A DNA stretch of 64,000 nucleotides, from NCBI RefSeq assembly GCF_010015445.1, contig NC_053116.1, forward strand, positions 25,088,607 through 25,152,606. Reading direction: 5' to 3'. The position numbers and the translations under genes are program-made. Positions within the stretch are counted from its first letter, which is position 1, and each line of letters starts with the position of its first letter. The notes under the pieces were generated by a model. That model did not search any database, had not been told where the DNA came from, and saw nothing but the letters and a program-made list of their open reading frames with translations. This DNA comes from Perca fluviatilis (Eukaryota; Chordata; Actinopteri; Perciformes; Percidae). Below are positions 1 through 11,057 of this stretch, piece by piece.

Positions 1-6
1 CGTTTG

Positions 7-60
7 AATAATAATAATAATAATAATAATCATCATCATCATCATAATAATCATAATGAT
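7..60. repeat. AAT/ATC trinucleotide microsatellite
   Basis: An AAT run changes into ATC units and back into AAT. It is a simple repeat upstream of the presumed foxj3 promoter, with no coding sense. Confidence 0.9.
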
Positions 61-199
61 TCTTAGATGATGGTGATTACTTAACAGAGATAAAAACCTA
101 ATATCATAATAATAATGTCACACTTTTTATTTTTAGTTGTTATAGTTAGGCTTCATGCTAGACATAATTATGGTAGGTCGGTGTGTGTCCTGGAAGAAT

Positions 200-300
200 G
201 TCATTCATATTGAAATTGGGAACTAGTTAGTGGATGTGATTTCATTTTTCCTATTGTGGTGCATGAATTTATCTTCAACGTGCTCCGGCTGGCGTTGGAA
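200..300 (+). promoter_or_regulatory. Candidate TATA-less promoter region of foxj3
   Basis: This stretch lies just upstream of a GC-richer block that ends in a consensus splice donor. I see no TATA box at a useful distance. An ETS-like TTCCGG core sits slightly downstream, at about 304. The call rests only on position and composition; no transcription start can be assigned from sequence. Confidence 0.25.
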
Positions 301-588
301 GTAGTTCCGGTGGTTTAGCAGCAGAGCGGAGCACAGAGAGCCGGGATCTTCGTGTTGTTGAGCGCAAATGCGAATTGCGGTTCGAGTCCGTCCGTCATGA
401 CTTTCGAATGACCACAGCAGCGGTCAGTTTGACGCCTGCAGAGCACCGTGCATGCAGCCTAAGTGACAGCGCCGAGGCTTTTGTCTTCGAGGGGAATTTC
501 CAAGTGCAGAATAGGCGTCTGGAGCTTCTGAACCAGAGTAACGTTAAAAAAAAAAAAAAATTGAGCCGGTTCATATTCATCTACGACG
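262..588 (+). other. foxj3: Candidate foxj3 5' untranslated exon 1
   Basis: The block is GC-richer and less repetitive than its AT-rich surroundings and ends at a strong donor (GACG|GTGAGT, GT at 589-590). It holds several upstream ATGs. A 10-codon uORF starts at 368 and stops at 398-400. Another frame opens at ATG 408 and stays open through the donor, but it meets a stop soon after splicing to any acceptor I considered downstream. The A15 run at 546-560 is inside the exon. The start at 262 is approximate. The link to foxj3 is inferred from being the first exon-like block upstream on the same strand. Confidence 0.5.
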
Positions 589-1876
589 GTGAGTAGTCTG
601 TGCAGAACAATGTTTGAATGTTAGTCATGCATGTTTGTGACAAATAGAGATATAGCCTACTGGGAAATAAGTGTTTTTACTTAATGACTGGCTGACAAGT
701 TCGCTGCCTGTCACAGAATGTATGCATACAGACACTGTAGCATTTGTCTATCCAAACGTCCATTAGATAAAGTCAACTTATTTTAAGTTTCCAATAATAG
801 TCTACCATGCAGACAGTGGGGCTGTCAGGTAACAGGCGGTGAAGGAAGTGGTGTTTAATAGAACCATTATTAGTGTGCAAGACAGTGCCTTGCGCAGCTG
901 AAAACACTTTTGAAGTAATACCAGTGGAAGCTTTCAGCCTGACCGAGAAACAATCCAAGCTCAGAGTCCCTATTAGTAACAACGCAACTGTATGGAGAGG
1001 CACAATTAGCTTTAAAGTATAGTGTATCAACTACAAAGTTTAAAACACATGAACTCGATGGTTGTAAGGAAAGGTAGTAACAGAAGGAAAAATAAGCCAC
1101 TTCAGGGGCTTCATAAGATCTAACCAAATTTGTTTCACAGCATAACATATTTTATATAGGTATATATATATAGGTATACCATAAGTGTTGATTTATTTTT
1201 GTTTACTTGTGTATGTGTGCATGTATATAGATATTTACAGTATTCCCTTGCATGTACTGTATGGATGTACAGTATGTTGGCATGCATATTATTATGCAAT
1301 ATGCATCATTTCATGTTTCATGGTTATCAGTCAGCACACTTTTTAAAGGATGTGTCATTTTGAGTTGCTGCCCATGTTTAGTTTGTAGGCAATTTATTAA
1401 TATCTAAAGTATTAAGACTTAAAATACCATGTCAGTTTTACATTTAGTTGAAAGTTAACATAATTTACAGAATTGACATTAACGTGCGCTTTATATCAGA
1501 TACAGATAACACTGAATGACACATCTTTTTGTGAAAACATCTTAGTTTACCTGATGCAGACAGAAGATACGGTAATTTGCCATAACTGCCCTTGGCACAT
1601 GTTTTTTTTTTTTTTTTTTAACAGCACATGTTACTTTTAGTCGCAGTTTTACAGTAAGTTAGGTGATGGTGCAGTTATGCATGGATTTATTTTCCATAGG
1701 CTGCCTCAAATGGATCGCTGCAGACTCTTTCCATAAAGAGCCTATAACCTTACCATGAACGGTGACCATCTCATACTGTAAAAGAGTCATTATCTTTCAT
1801 CATGCTGCAGTAGGGAGAGCCAGCCAATACTATATATTTTCTTCTCTCCAAAAAAAAAACCCACACAGACAAGGGG

Positions 1877-1891
1877 AGTGTGTGTGTGTGT

Positions 1892-1980
<89 letters not shown>
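1877..1980. repeat. (GT)n microsatellite
   Basis: About 100 bp of nearly pure GT with a few GC interruptions at the left end. It produces artificial Val/Cys and Thr/His open frames on the two strands. Confidence 0.97.
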
Positions 1981-1982
<2 letters not shown>

Positions 1983-3132
1983 TGTCAGCAACAGACTGAG
2001 AGAACGTTTGAGAGAGTACCGTGTTCCTGATTTGGATGCGCCTCTAATTCCTATCAAGATGAGAGCTGTCTGAACAGATTTCTCTCATCATTATTTGCTC
2101 TGAGATTTACTAGCGCTTGTAAATGGTGTTGATTGAGGGTAATTTGGCTTTTTAATTGCCGAACAGCTGCCACACTCACTGCTGATTGCCATTGTAGACT
2201 TTCTGAGTAGATCACTCATAGACCTAAATGCCTCATTAAAACGTTATGCAGAATCGCATGAAACGTGAAGAGAAGGAACCCTCATAATGTTTTACTGATT
2301 TCTGTTTTATCATCGGAAAGGTCGTTGTAATTATCCTCAATGTCAGCAAATGCAATGCTTAGAAACGAGTGTAGTGATGACTTTTTGAAAGTTGAATTAA
2401 GGGTTATTTGTGGATACTCTTGCATTTGAGTTTCTTTGATAAAGATGAACTCCATGTGCCCGTGTAAAAGATGTTAGTTGGGCATAGATGAGAACGACTC
2501 GGAGGACCATTTTCCACCATTTATTCCATTGTCTGACCAACTCACATACAGATATTGGCTCCAGGTTGGTCACTGCACATCTGGATCATCAATGCAAAGC
2601 AGCACTCTGAGCAAACTTCTTTATAATGTCTCAAGCAATACAACTTTAACAAATACTACATAACTTTGACATGAGGCTTAGCCAGTATGTTTCCTTATGT
2701 TAGAAAAGTATTAGCTGAGAGCTTTTAAAACTGACTATGAAACCTTTTTTTCTTAAATCAATATAACAAAACATGAACTGTCTCTCTCAAAAAAAAGTAA
2801 AGTAAAACCATGAACAATATAGAAAATGTAATCCAGTGTAATAAGATATGCCACTAAACATAGGCACCAACATAATTAAAATTACCACAGAGCACATACC
2901 TGCAGGAAGACAGTCCACACACACATATTTCTCCAGGTCGGTCCCTGCACATCTGGACTTAGATTTACATAACAACAGAATTGACACAAGGAAATAGCTG
3001 CCAAAATCTTGACAGGGATACGCGAGTCACATGTAAAAAAGGCGGCCCTTTAAGCAAGGAATGACGCTTAGTGGACTTCAACGGTGAAATGGAAGTGTCT
3101 ACAAAACTGTTACCTGTATATAATAATAATAA

Positions 3133-3285
3133 TGGTGGTGATGGCGCAGTGGATATGCCACGTGCCTTTGGAGTGTGAGACCTGCGTTCGAATCCCATTG
3201 CGATACATCATCAACCAATTTGTCCCTAAGCAAGACACTTAACCCATAGTTGCTCCAGAGGCGTGCGACCTTACAAATTCTTCTT
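3133..3285 (+). mobile_element. tRNA-derived SINE with Deu-like central segment
   Basis: A polymerase III A-box-like segment (TGGCGCAGTGG, about 3142) and a B box (GTTCGAATCC, 3186-3195) are spaced as in a tRNA head. The following segment (AGCAAGACACTTAACCC) is the conserved central motif of vertebrate DeuSINE/V-SINE families. Related minus-strand sequence recurs near 14967. This copy is non-autonomous and presumably fixed. Confidence 0.75.
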
Positions 3286-3584
3286 TAATTATTTCTGTAT
3301 CAAAGAAAACAGTAAAATAGCACCACACAAGTTGCCACATCAGTGCAAAGCAGCACTGCGAAGGCGGTCTATAGGAACCAAATTAGCACAGGAGACGTTG
3401 GTAAATAAAAATAGCTTGGCTGCTCAATGAGATAACATTGACGAATTGTAAACAATTATTCAATAATGAAAACAATTCTCAAATACAAAATTAAAGTAAA
3501 AGTAAGTTTTTTTACCCTTTTACAATGGTATATGAATCAGTCATGGCTGTCGAGGTTTTATGTTGTCTTCCTGCATATTTATCA

Positions 3585-4690
3585 AGACAAGATAAGATAG
3601 GCCTTTATTGTCTCCGATAGGAGAAATTTATCTTGGGCATTCGAGAGAAACAAAATGGCGACACATTGCGCATAAACACACAATAAACATACAGTTAACC
3701 TACATAGAAACATAATCATACATTATCTCATCCAATGCTTCAGTGAACATCTAATAAACCTTACACAATACCCCCCTACCTTTCCTCACAATCACAGAAG
3801 AGCAGAAGAGAACCCACAACGCATCCTCCCCCTCATATTGCACTTCATTTTGATAATGATTGCACATTTCCCGTTAACTCATGCTGTGGTCAATAACTTC
3901 TGTATTGCACAATGCATAATACCATATCAAATATAACGTAGCATATATATTTATAAAAATATTGCACCAGTACCCTATCAGGCATTGCACATCCTATAAC
4001 CATAATGGTAAGTACAACAAATATATTTTAGTAGTATTAGTCATACATACATCACTGCAGCCAATACACACACACATCTTATCTCTCATTATTCATTAAT
4101 TTGATTGAAAGAGGCACAAATGAGAATTTATACCTGTTACGCTTGCAGTTTGGTAACCTGTACCTTCTGCCTGAAGGCCTCAGCTCATACTCACTATACA
4201 GGACGTGATTTGGGTCGTGGGTGATTTTGAGACCCTGTTTCATCACCGCCTCCTCGAAGAGCTCTTGAAGAGGAGTTGGTGGCATTTGGCCAATTATTTT
4301 TCCAGCCCTTTTTATCACGTTTTGGAGCTGTGATTTTAATTTAACGGACAGGTTACGAACCAAGCCATAATGCAATAACGAACAATAGATTCAATGGCTG
4401 CCTTGTAAAACAGTAGCATGATATCTTTGTCCACTCCATGAACACTAAGTCGTCTTAAAAAAATATAGACGCTGACATATCTTTGAACAAACATACTCCA
4501 CTTGATGGGACCACTGCAACTGACAGTCTAATTGTATGCCTAAATACTTATATGTTGTTACCTGTTCAACAAGTACTCCTTCAATTTGGAGTGTGTGCGT
4601 TGATCTCTTATTATGATGTAATATATTCTTTTTGTGTGACTTCAAAAGTAATGTTGGGACGCCAGTGAACCCAAATTATGACATAATGTG
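3585..4690 (-). mobile_element. CR1/L2-type LINE 3' fragment, degraded
   Basis: On the minus strand, two open stretches (4645-4445 and 4375-4079) encode the C-terminal part of a non-LTR reverse transcriptase ORF. Visible pieces are YKYLGIQLDCQLQWSHQVEY and SVKLKSQLQNVIKRAGKIIG, followed by PSGRRYRLP near the end. They are in different frames, and the bridging sequence (LSVHGVDKDIMLLFYKAAIE on the same strand) shows they were once continuous. A 3' UTR-like tail with AATAAAGG runs to about 3590. The 5' part with endonuclease and polymerase core is missing, as usual for 5'-truncated LINEs. I cannot separate L2 from CR1/Rex clades by eye. Confidence 0.75.
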
Positions 4691-7600
4691 CTTTGTTAAG
4701 CAGCTAATGTCTGTAAACTAAATATACAGTTGTTTTATATGTATTTACGTTTTTGGAGAAAGAAAAAATATAGTAATTATAGATATTTGTTTAAGTACAT
4801 ATATAATCAAAACACGATCACATCCTGTGTTCATCCAGTTTTCACAAAGTTCATTTTATTGAAAAACCCCAGCATGATTTAGCGTTAGCATGTATCATTA
4901 AGAAGTCTTTTTTTTTTTTACAGCTCATAAGTACAAACCCATCACTTTGATGTGCACTTCACTTCAGAAAGTGTTTGTCTGTCTGAGTCCACAGTGTGGA
5001 TCCCTGTAAACAGAGAGACTATAGGCTCACCTTTCATACTGCTGCCATTATACAGAATCTGCGTTTAACCTGGGAAAGAAGATCTGTTTACTTAAGGACT
5101 TACTAAGTAAGAATATGCTTTTAGCAAATACCAACACCCACTCTCTTCAGTTGGATTGATGCCTGCAAACACCTTCGTCTTCTACTGTTTATTGTGAACA
5201 CTTCCGCCAGAGCGGCTGTTGGTCAAGTGCCATGCTCAAAGATTTGCCATAGCTATTAAAATAGGTGAGGAAGAGGTCTAATTTGCTTTAGCTAGAAGCC
5301 CTCTAATCTGCCTCTGTTATTATCAGTCAACTATACAGTCAATAGGCCATTTTTTAAAACTTATAATCAGCTGTTTAAATCATCATTTAGACAAAGTGAT
5401 TATTGAAATTACCTGATATTAGAAGTAATTACCGGAGCCCTGCAAGTGAGTGGATGTGGATCCTTCATTCCCAATCAGCTGTTCCTTCGCTATTGATTTA
5501 CCTATATACTGTACCTCAGCAAAATCTTCAGGCTGGTAAGGCGAATGCATTAGAGCAGACTTAATCTCCTTTTAAGTACCTTTTAGTTCCCTGAGTGCTC
5601 CCAGTCAGTGTGATTTTTGTCTTGTCCCCAGGAAAGTACACATCATTTTGGATTCAAATGCAGCAAATCCTTTTATCTTGTCAAAATCCTCTTTGATTCT
5701 GTTAGGAAAGCGTTGCTATGATTTGAAAGAGAAAGATGTAAAAGATAAAATGGGGGATGATCACTTTTAAAGGGCTGTCATTTGGATTGAACTCAGCAGT
5801 GGTGCTTCAAGCGACAAGAGTTCAGTGCAAAGCCTCCATTGTGAACCTGATGTAGAGCCTGTGTCTTACACAAGCTGAGAGTGTTGTTGCACTCTCCTGG
5901 TTATGTTTTAATGAGTAACAATTGTTAGCCAATTTGCATGTAAAACAATGTTATTATAAACAAGCATCAAAAAGCTGTTATACTTCTAAAAAATGTAAAT
6001 TACTCTCCATTATAAAGCGCAACAAATCCTAAGCCATGCCTCTGAGCCAGGGCCTCTAGGTTTTGGATGCTCGCTTCCATTATTAATGCTATTCACAAGC
6101 CAAACTTTTTTGGTTGGTACAGTTGGGTGCTTTAATCTATTTTTTGCTGTAAATTAATGAATTTTTAAAGAGGACTAGTCCTTGCTGAATAGGGCTGGAT
6201 GTGGGAATGTAGTTTGAGACGTGGTGACGCAGTGCTATAGCCCCCTTTACTGTGCAAAGTGTGAGTTCACAAACAGCATCCCATCTCTCTCTTGGGACCT
6301 TTAGTTGGGGGAGTTTGCCAGAATGCTGCACTCCTATGTTTTATTTATGACAAAATATTCCTTTTTAACTTTACCGTTGTCAGAATCTAGAATTGTGATA
6401 GCTTTTTCCTAGTCGGCAGTGGTAAGTCTTCTGGGTCGCTAACTCCCTCTACCTTGGCAGATGTTTTTCAGGTGTCTGTGTGGGCTTAGTGAGCTAAATA
6501 TTTTACTCTAGGCCTTCGGGGATTCAGTGGAACCTACTGATTTCCTTGCCTTCTTTCAATCAGATGTTCAGACCTGATAAAAAAATTGTGTTAATCGGTA
6601 AGTTCTGTTTCATTTGAGATGTCATTTGATTGACTTGGTTGACATGGGCCAGCGATCAGTTTTCAGAACCCAGTGATAAAAGTCAGGGATAAAGTATTTT
6701 CCTCTCTCTCTGTATTATTCTTTTTTTTCCCCCAACCTTATGTTTCTTTTCAAGCATTAGTTAGCCTGACCACTCACTTAAAGTAGTAAGGCCATACAAT
6801 GTCTCTCAGTTTGAAACTGTGCATTCCATCGATGCCTCTCCAGGTCTCCTTTGAGAATAAGTAGACAGTATCAAACGATGATTGCCTAACCCAGCTCCAT
6901 TGAGAGAGCAAGCCGCCACCATAAGGGCAGCTGATTTGCCTTGATATTTTATAATTGAACCTTTTCACGGGTATGTTTTCTGGCGCTGAAGCAGAAAGTA
7001 ATTAAGACGTTCAATACTGCTTTTTGGACCTTTTCCTCCTTCCTTTGAATGGCCCACACTCTTAGACATGACAGCGCTCAGTATGCTTACAGACTTTCTT
7101 TTGACACATTAACCTTACCGTTGCCAAGGCAGTTTTTGCCAGAAACCCCCTCTACTCTGCACGCTCCAGGTGGGTATTTTGTCATTACTTCATTTTCCTC
7201 TGAAAATATTTTGATGCCTCTTTCTTTTGGCTCCCTCCCCCCTTCCCTCACCCATCCCCCGTCACTCCATTCAAAGTTCTCTATTAAAATGCAGAACTGT
7301 AAAGCCTCTCTCTAGTCTAAAAGCCTGCTAGCAGCGGGGGACTGTTAGCTGTTAGTGATGCATACAGCTGAGTGAGTGCATCACAGCTACAAAGTCTAAT
7401 TGGTGAATACATTCAATCACACACAGACCCTCAACTCTTTTAAAGGGACAATGTTCCCAGTCATGAAAGCTCCATCCACAGTGCAGAGAGTGATGTATTT
7501 AAATTATTTGGGGAAGAAAGATTTTTTTCATAAACATCCAAATCATTGCTCCTCTTTTCATAGATTACAAGATGCTTGTAATCTTTTCTGGGAATGCTAG

Positions 7601-8025
7601 GTAATAGCTCACAACCTGATCAATGATACAGAGTGGAATCTTGTGGGGTTGTGTGAGCCCCCAATCTCTGCATTACAATTAGTACTCTCCTGCACTGCAA
7701 CAAGGAGATCCACTTTCAGGGACCGTTTTCTGAACTGTAATGAAATTTACTTTAAATGAATCTGCATTAAACTCAATCATATGAAGGTAAACAGAAACAT
7801 GTTGTTGTTATTAAGTTAGTATAGTGTTCAAAGTGAGACCTACATTTAATAAAACAGTAAAAAAAAAGACATCATCTGCACTTATGATATAGATCTAAAC
7901 CTGAGGATGCTGTTAGCAGACATAATTGCATTAATACCAATAGACTGTATGGATGTTCCTAGTCCAAATGTGTAGCCCTAAAATGCAGGATTTTGCTTGA
8001 AAGAACATCAACAAAGACAGAAGGG

Positions 8026-8032
<7 letters not shown>

Positions 8033-8076
<44 letters not shown>
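8033..8076. repeat. (TC)n microsatellite
   Basis: About 20 TC units within the 5' leader intron; followed shortly by a short AT repeat. Confidence 0.95.
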
Positions 8077-8079
<3 letters not shown>

Positions 8080-10153
8080 TATTGCTGTTTATTATATATA
8101 TATATTAATGAACAGTTACCTGAGATTAGATATGAGAGTTTAGCACTCAGCATCTATGCATACAATACAATACAATGCATTTCTATAGAAAACGGATAGC
8201 CCTAAGATAAGCAGAGATATAATCCTGAAAGCTGTCTTCTCTGCTGTGATCATTTTTCTCCCCTGAAACCATGTGGGCCTCTGAGGCTGATGTGAACCAT
8301 AGCAGATATCAGAAACAAAAGGCACAGTGCTGAGGTTAGCCCAGTCACTGTGGGACCAGTTGACTGAGTCGACTAGGTAATTGGTTGCGTCTACCCACCC
8401 AGCAGGGCCCCTCTCCCTAGAAGCCAAGTCATGCCCCTCTTTCCGCTCTCTTCTATAACTCATCATCCTAATGCCTCACCAGGCTAGCGGTGCGAAGCTA
8501 CACCGTGCCGCCATGCAGCCAACCCACGCTCCCAACATCTCAGCAACAACAGCCACGGCAGCACAGCAGGTCAGGGCTTGTGGCAGACTGATTTGCAGCC
8601 TGAGCCTCCTTTTTTAATGAGGGGAAAATAAGTACTTGTTGTTCTGTGTCTTGTGTGTCACCACCCCCATCCCCACCTACCCACCACCACTGCAACTAGC
8701 AATGCTACCTTCCCTTCAGCGAAAGGAAAAAAAAAAAAAAGAAGAAGAAAAGAAAGTTGCACTAATTAAGATGGCTTCCTGGGATTTGGAAGAGAGGGGG
8801 TTGGCTATGGCTTCTCCCACAGTGGCAGGGCCTTGAGGAGGAGATGGGGGTGGTGTTGTGCAAGAGGCCTCATCGGGCATATCTTGTCTCTCTTTTCCTC
8901 TTTCCTTCCCGTAGTCCCACTGCCTGGCTTGTTTGGCTTGATAAGTCTGCTGCTAAACATTTGTTTTTTCTACTTGTAATTAAGCAAGGTTTTTGCGGGA
9001 GCTGAGTACTTCCCTTTCTCTTCTTCATCCTGGTGTATCAGGCTCTCCAGGGGGATTGGTGGACCGAGAGACAGGGGTTTGTGTTGCTCCTGGTAGGCAG
9101 GCTCATTGAATTTCTCCTACTTTGATTATATACAGTGAGCATGAATGGAAAATGCGTGGGCCAACACGCTCTTTGTTGTTCAAGGACAAGCGAAGGTTAC
9201 TGCATGGGATGGTAGATGAAGGTTTAGATGTAGATTTCTGTATCCTTAGGAGGCTAAATCCATCCAGCCGTTGTTAACTATTCACTGGCATTGGTCCACT
9301 CCATAACTCTTTTGTAAAACTCGTAGATTACCTGCATTTCGCAGAATGTAGGGCTTTTATCATCCGTAAGCACCAAGCACCAAACAAGGCAATTTTCTTT
9401 GTTGAATCAGAGTGTGGTGTGAATGCAACATCTTCACTCCAGTGATGAGTAGCTTCAGTCCAGGAGTGACAAATCTACGAATGTTCAGTGAGTAAAGTAC
9501 AGAACAATGGTATTTTCTCTCTTATGCACCAAATGCGATTGTCTTTGTTGTTTCTTTCTGAATCATGATAAAAGTATTAACTAACAAAAACAAACCGTTC
9601 CTATCCTACTTGCACAGGACACATTTTTAAGTTCAGCACCGCTCTAGAAATAGTTACCAAATTGAAATGTTGGGGCTTCTTGAGTTTTTTTATTGTTTGT
9701 GTCTGTCTGAACAGGATCTGAGACACGGGGGGAGTATGGGATGGGGGGTGGGTGGTCGTGGACTTGACAGGAGAGTCTAGAGTCAGAGAATAGGAACACA
9801 GTTTTTTTTTTGGGGGTGTGTTACACAGAGAGGGAAGGGGACGAGCCTTTCGGCTCCTCTAGAGGATTGGAATTCCTCCTGAGCTGTTCCCCCCATTTGG
9901 CAGGCACTTGTGAAAACAATTCCCCAGCTTTTAGTCACTCTGCAGATCCAATTGCCATTTCCACTTTGGAGAGAACGAGAGTGAGAGGCAATCCAGATAG
10001 ACAGAAAACAGTGAGAGAAAGAGAGAAGAGTTTTAATCGGGTTGGACAGATGCCGAGGCCAGTTGAGCGGCTGTGCGATATTAATATCTTTATGAAGGCT
10101 GTCTGGCGGTGCAAGCTCACCGTCTTGTGTGGTTTTGTGTTTGTGCGTTGCAG

Positions 10154-10277
10154 CAGCGGCCATCGCAGTGGCTAAATGAAGAACTTGTGAACATGCACGA
10201 GGGAAGGACTCTACCTCTCACTTTGGTTACTTCCCCAGATGCTTTGGCCCAAAGAAAGATGGAAAGGAATTGGAAGA
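10154..10277 (+). other. foxj3: Candidate foxj3 5' untranslated exon 2
   Basis: A 124-bp stretch preceded by a reasonable acceptor (TTGTGCGTTGCAG) and followed by a good donor (AAGA|GTAAGA, GT at 10278-10279). It has no long frame joined to the foxj3 start and contains stops, so it would be leader sequence. It could equally be chance splice-site matches; there is no protein evidence. Confidence 0.35.
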
Positions 10278-10535
10278 GTAAGACACTTAACTCATACCTA
10301 TTTTCCCATACTGCTTTGCTTTTTACTGTTCAATTAATGTTATACAACTGTTTGATTAAAGTTTTTTTCTTATTTATAGCTCACAGTGCAGATCATGTTT
10401 ATGTGCAGTGTTAAAGACCAAGTGATGAACATGCCAAAATATTTAGTTTTCCATTATACGAAGCTACACTGTAGGTGGAAAGTCATGTGCGAGTTAACAT
10501 CTGTGTGTCTCTGCCAAGTGTGCTTTCTGCTCCAG

Positions 10536-10697
10536 CAAAAGGAGATGAATAGGCGTAGTAAACAAACCTCCTGCTCTTCCAGACTTGAGCCAAGGCTGCT
10601 GCACAGCACCCATTCAGTGAGCCAACAGGAGATCCTCCATACGCCACGTCGCTGAGCCTCTCACCCTTTCCTTTTGACCCCTCGGCCTACAAGCACC
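10536..10697 (+). other. foxj3: 5' UTR part of first coding exon (boundary uncertain)
   Basis: The segment upstream of the start codon has an acceptor-like site ending at 10535 (TTTCTGCTCCAG). A second possible acceptor ends at 10693, only 4 bases before the ATG, behind a pyrimidine-rich tract at 10656-10680. In-frame TGA at 10653-10655 closes the reading frame upstream, so no N-terminal extension is encoded here. The extra leader residues of the longer mammalian isoform are not seen. Confidence 0.45.
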
Positions 10698-11057
10698 ATG
10701 ACCTCTGAGCTGGAGAGTAGCCTGACCTCAATGGACTGGCTCCCCCAGCTCAGCATGAGGGCAGCCATCCAGAAGGCAGATGCGGGACACCACCACGGCC
10801 ACCACCATGGACACCACCACCACGGTCACCATCACGGGCACGGACCTGGCAAGAAAATTGCCCATCTGGACCCAGGAACAACGCTGGACCAGGAGGAAGC
10901 AGCACAGCACAGAGACGGTAAACCTCCCTACAGCTACGCCAGCCTGATCACCTTTGCAATCAATGGCTCGCCACGCAAACGGATGACCCTCAGTGAGATC
11001 TACCAGTGGATCTGTGACAACTTCCCCTACTACCGAGAGGCGGGCAGCGGCTGGAAG
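10698..11057 (+). CDS. foxj3: foxj3 coding exon 1: N-terminus and first half of forkhead
   Basis: This exon encodes residues 1-120. The ATG at 10698 is preceded by CACC, a good Kozak context, and begins the family-typical [18 protein letters not shown]. Residues 31-49 are a His/Gly-rich run that I do not recall in mammalian FOXJ3. [14 protein letters not shown] leads into the forkhead domain at [14 protein letters not shown] (residue 75), and the exon covers helices 1-2 ([19 protein letters not shown]) up to SGWK. The donor is AAG|GTAAGA with phase 0. Reading on past the donor gives a short unrelated tail ending at 11168, so intron retention would truncate the protein inside the forkhead. Confidence 0.95.

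Larger units (their letters stand above)
589..10153 (+). other. 5' leader intron; no host coding sequence seen
   Basis: About 9.6 kb of mostly AT-rich non-coding DNA between the candidate leader exons. Recognisable contents are a long GT microsatellite near 1.9 kb, a tRNA-derived SINE near 3.1 kb, a minus-strand LINE tail at 3.6-4.7 kb and a TC repeat at 8.0 kb. Open frames here are short and lack domain-like composition. Parts of 5.0-7.4 kb and 8.2-10.1 kb look non-repetitive and could hold regulatory elements, but nothing specific can be supported. Confidence 0.6.

Noticed and set aside
9..60. Short regular repeats considered as a CRISPR-like array
   Set aside because: Pure trinucleotide repeats without spacers in a vertebrate genome; a simple microsatellite.
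1762..2073. Open frames through CA/GT repeats (also near 12.8, 14.0, 20.3, 23.7, 24.0, 29.9, 30.2, 31.6, 40.4, 44.4, 53.2, 55.1 and 60.4 kb)
   Set aside because: They encode only alternating Thr/His or Cys/Val from dinucleotide repeats and have no domain or flanking gene structure.
3142..3200. tRNA gene candidate from A and B boxes
   Set aside because: The sequence does not fold into a full cloverleaf and is followed by SINE body sequence, so it is a SINE head rather than a tRNA gene.
9783..10175. Two overlapping open frames of about 120 codons on opposite strands
   Set aside because: No recognisable motif, low-information composition, opposite-strand shadowing, and overlap with a candidate leader exon; no support as a protein gene.
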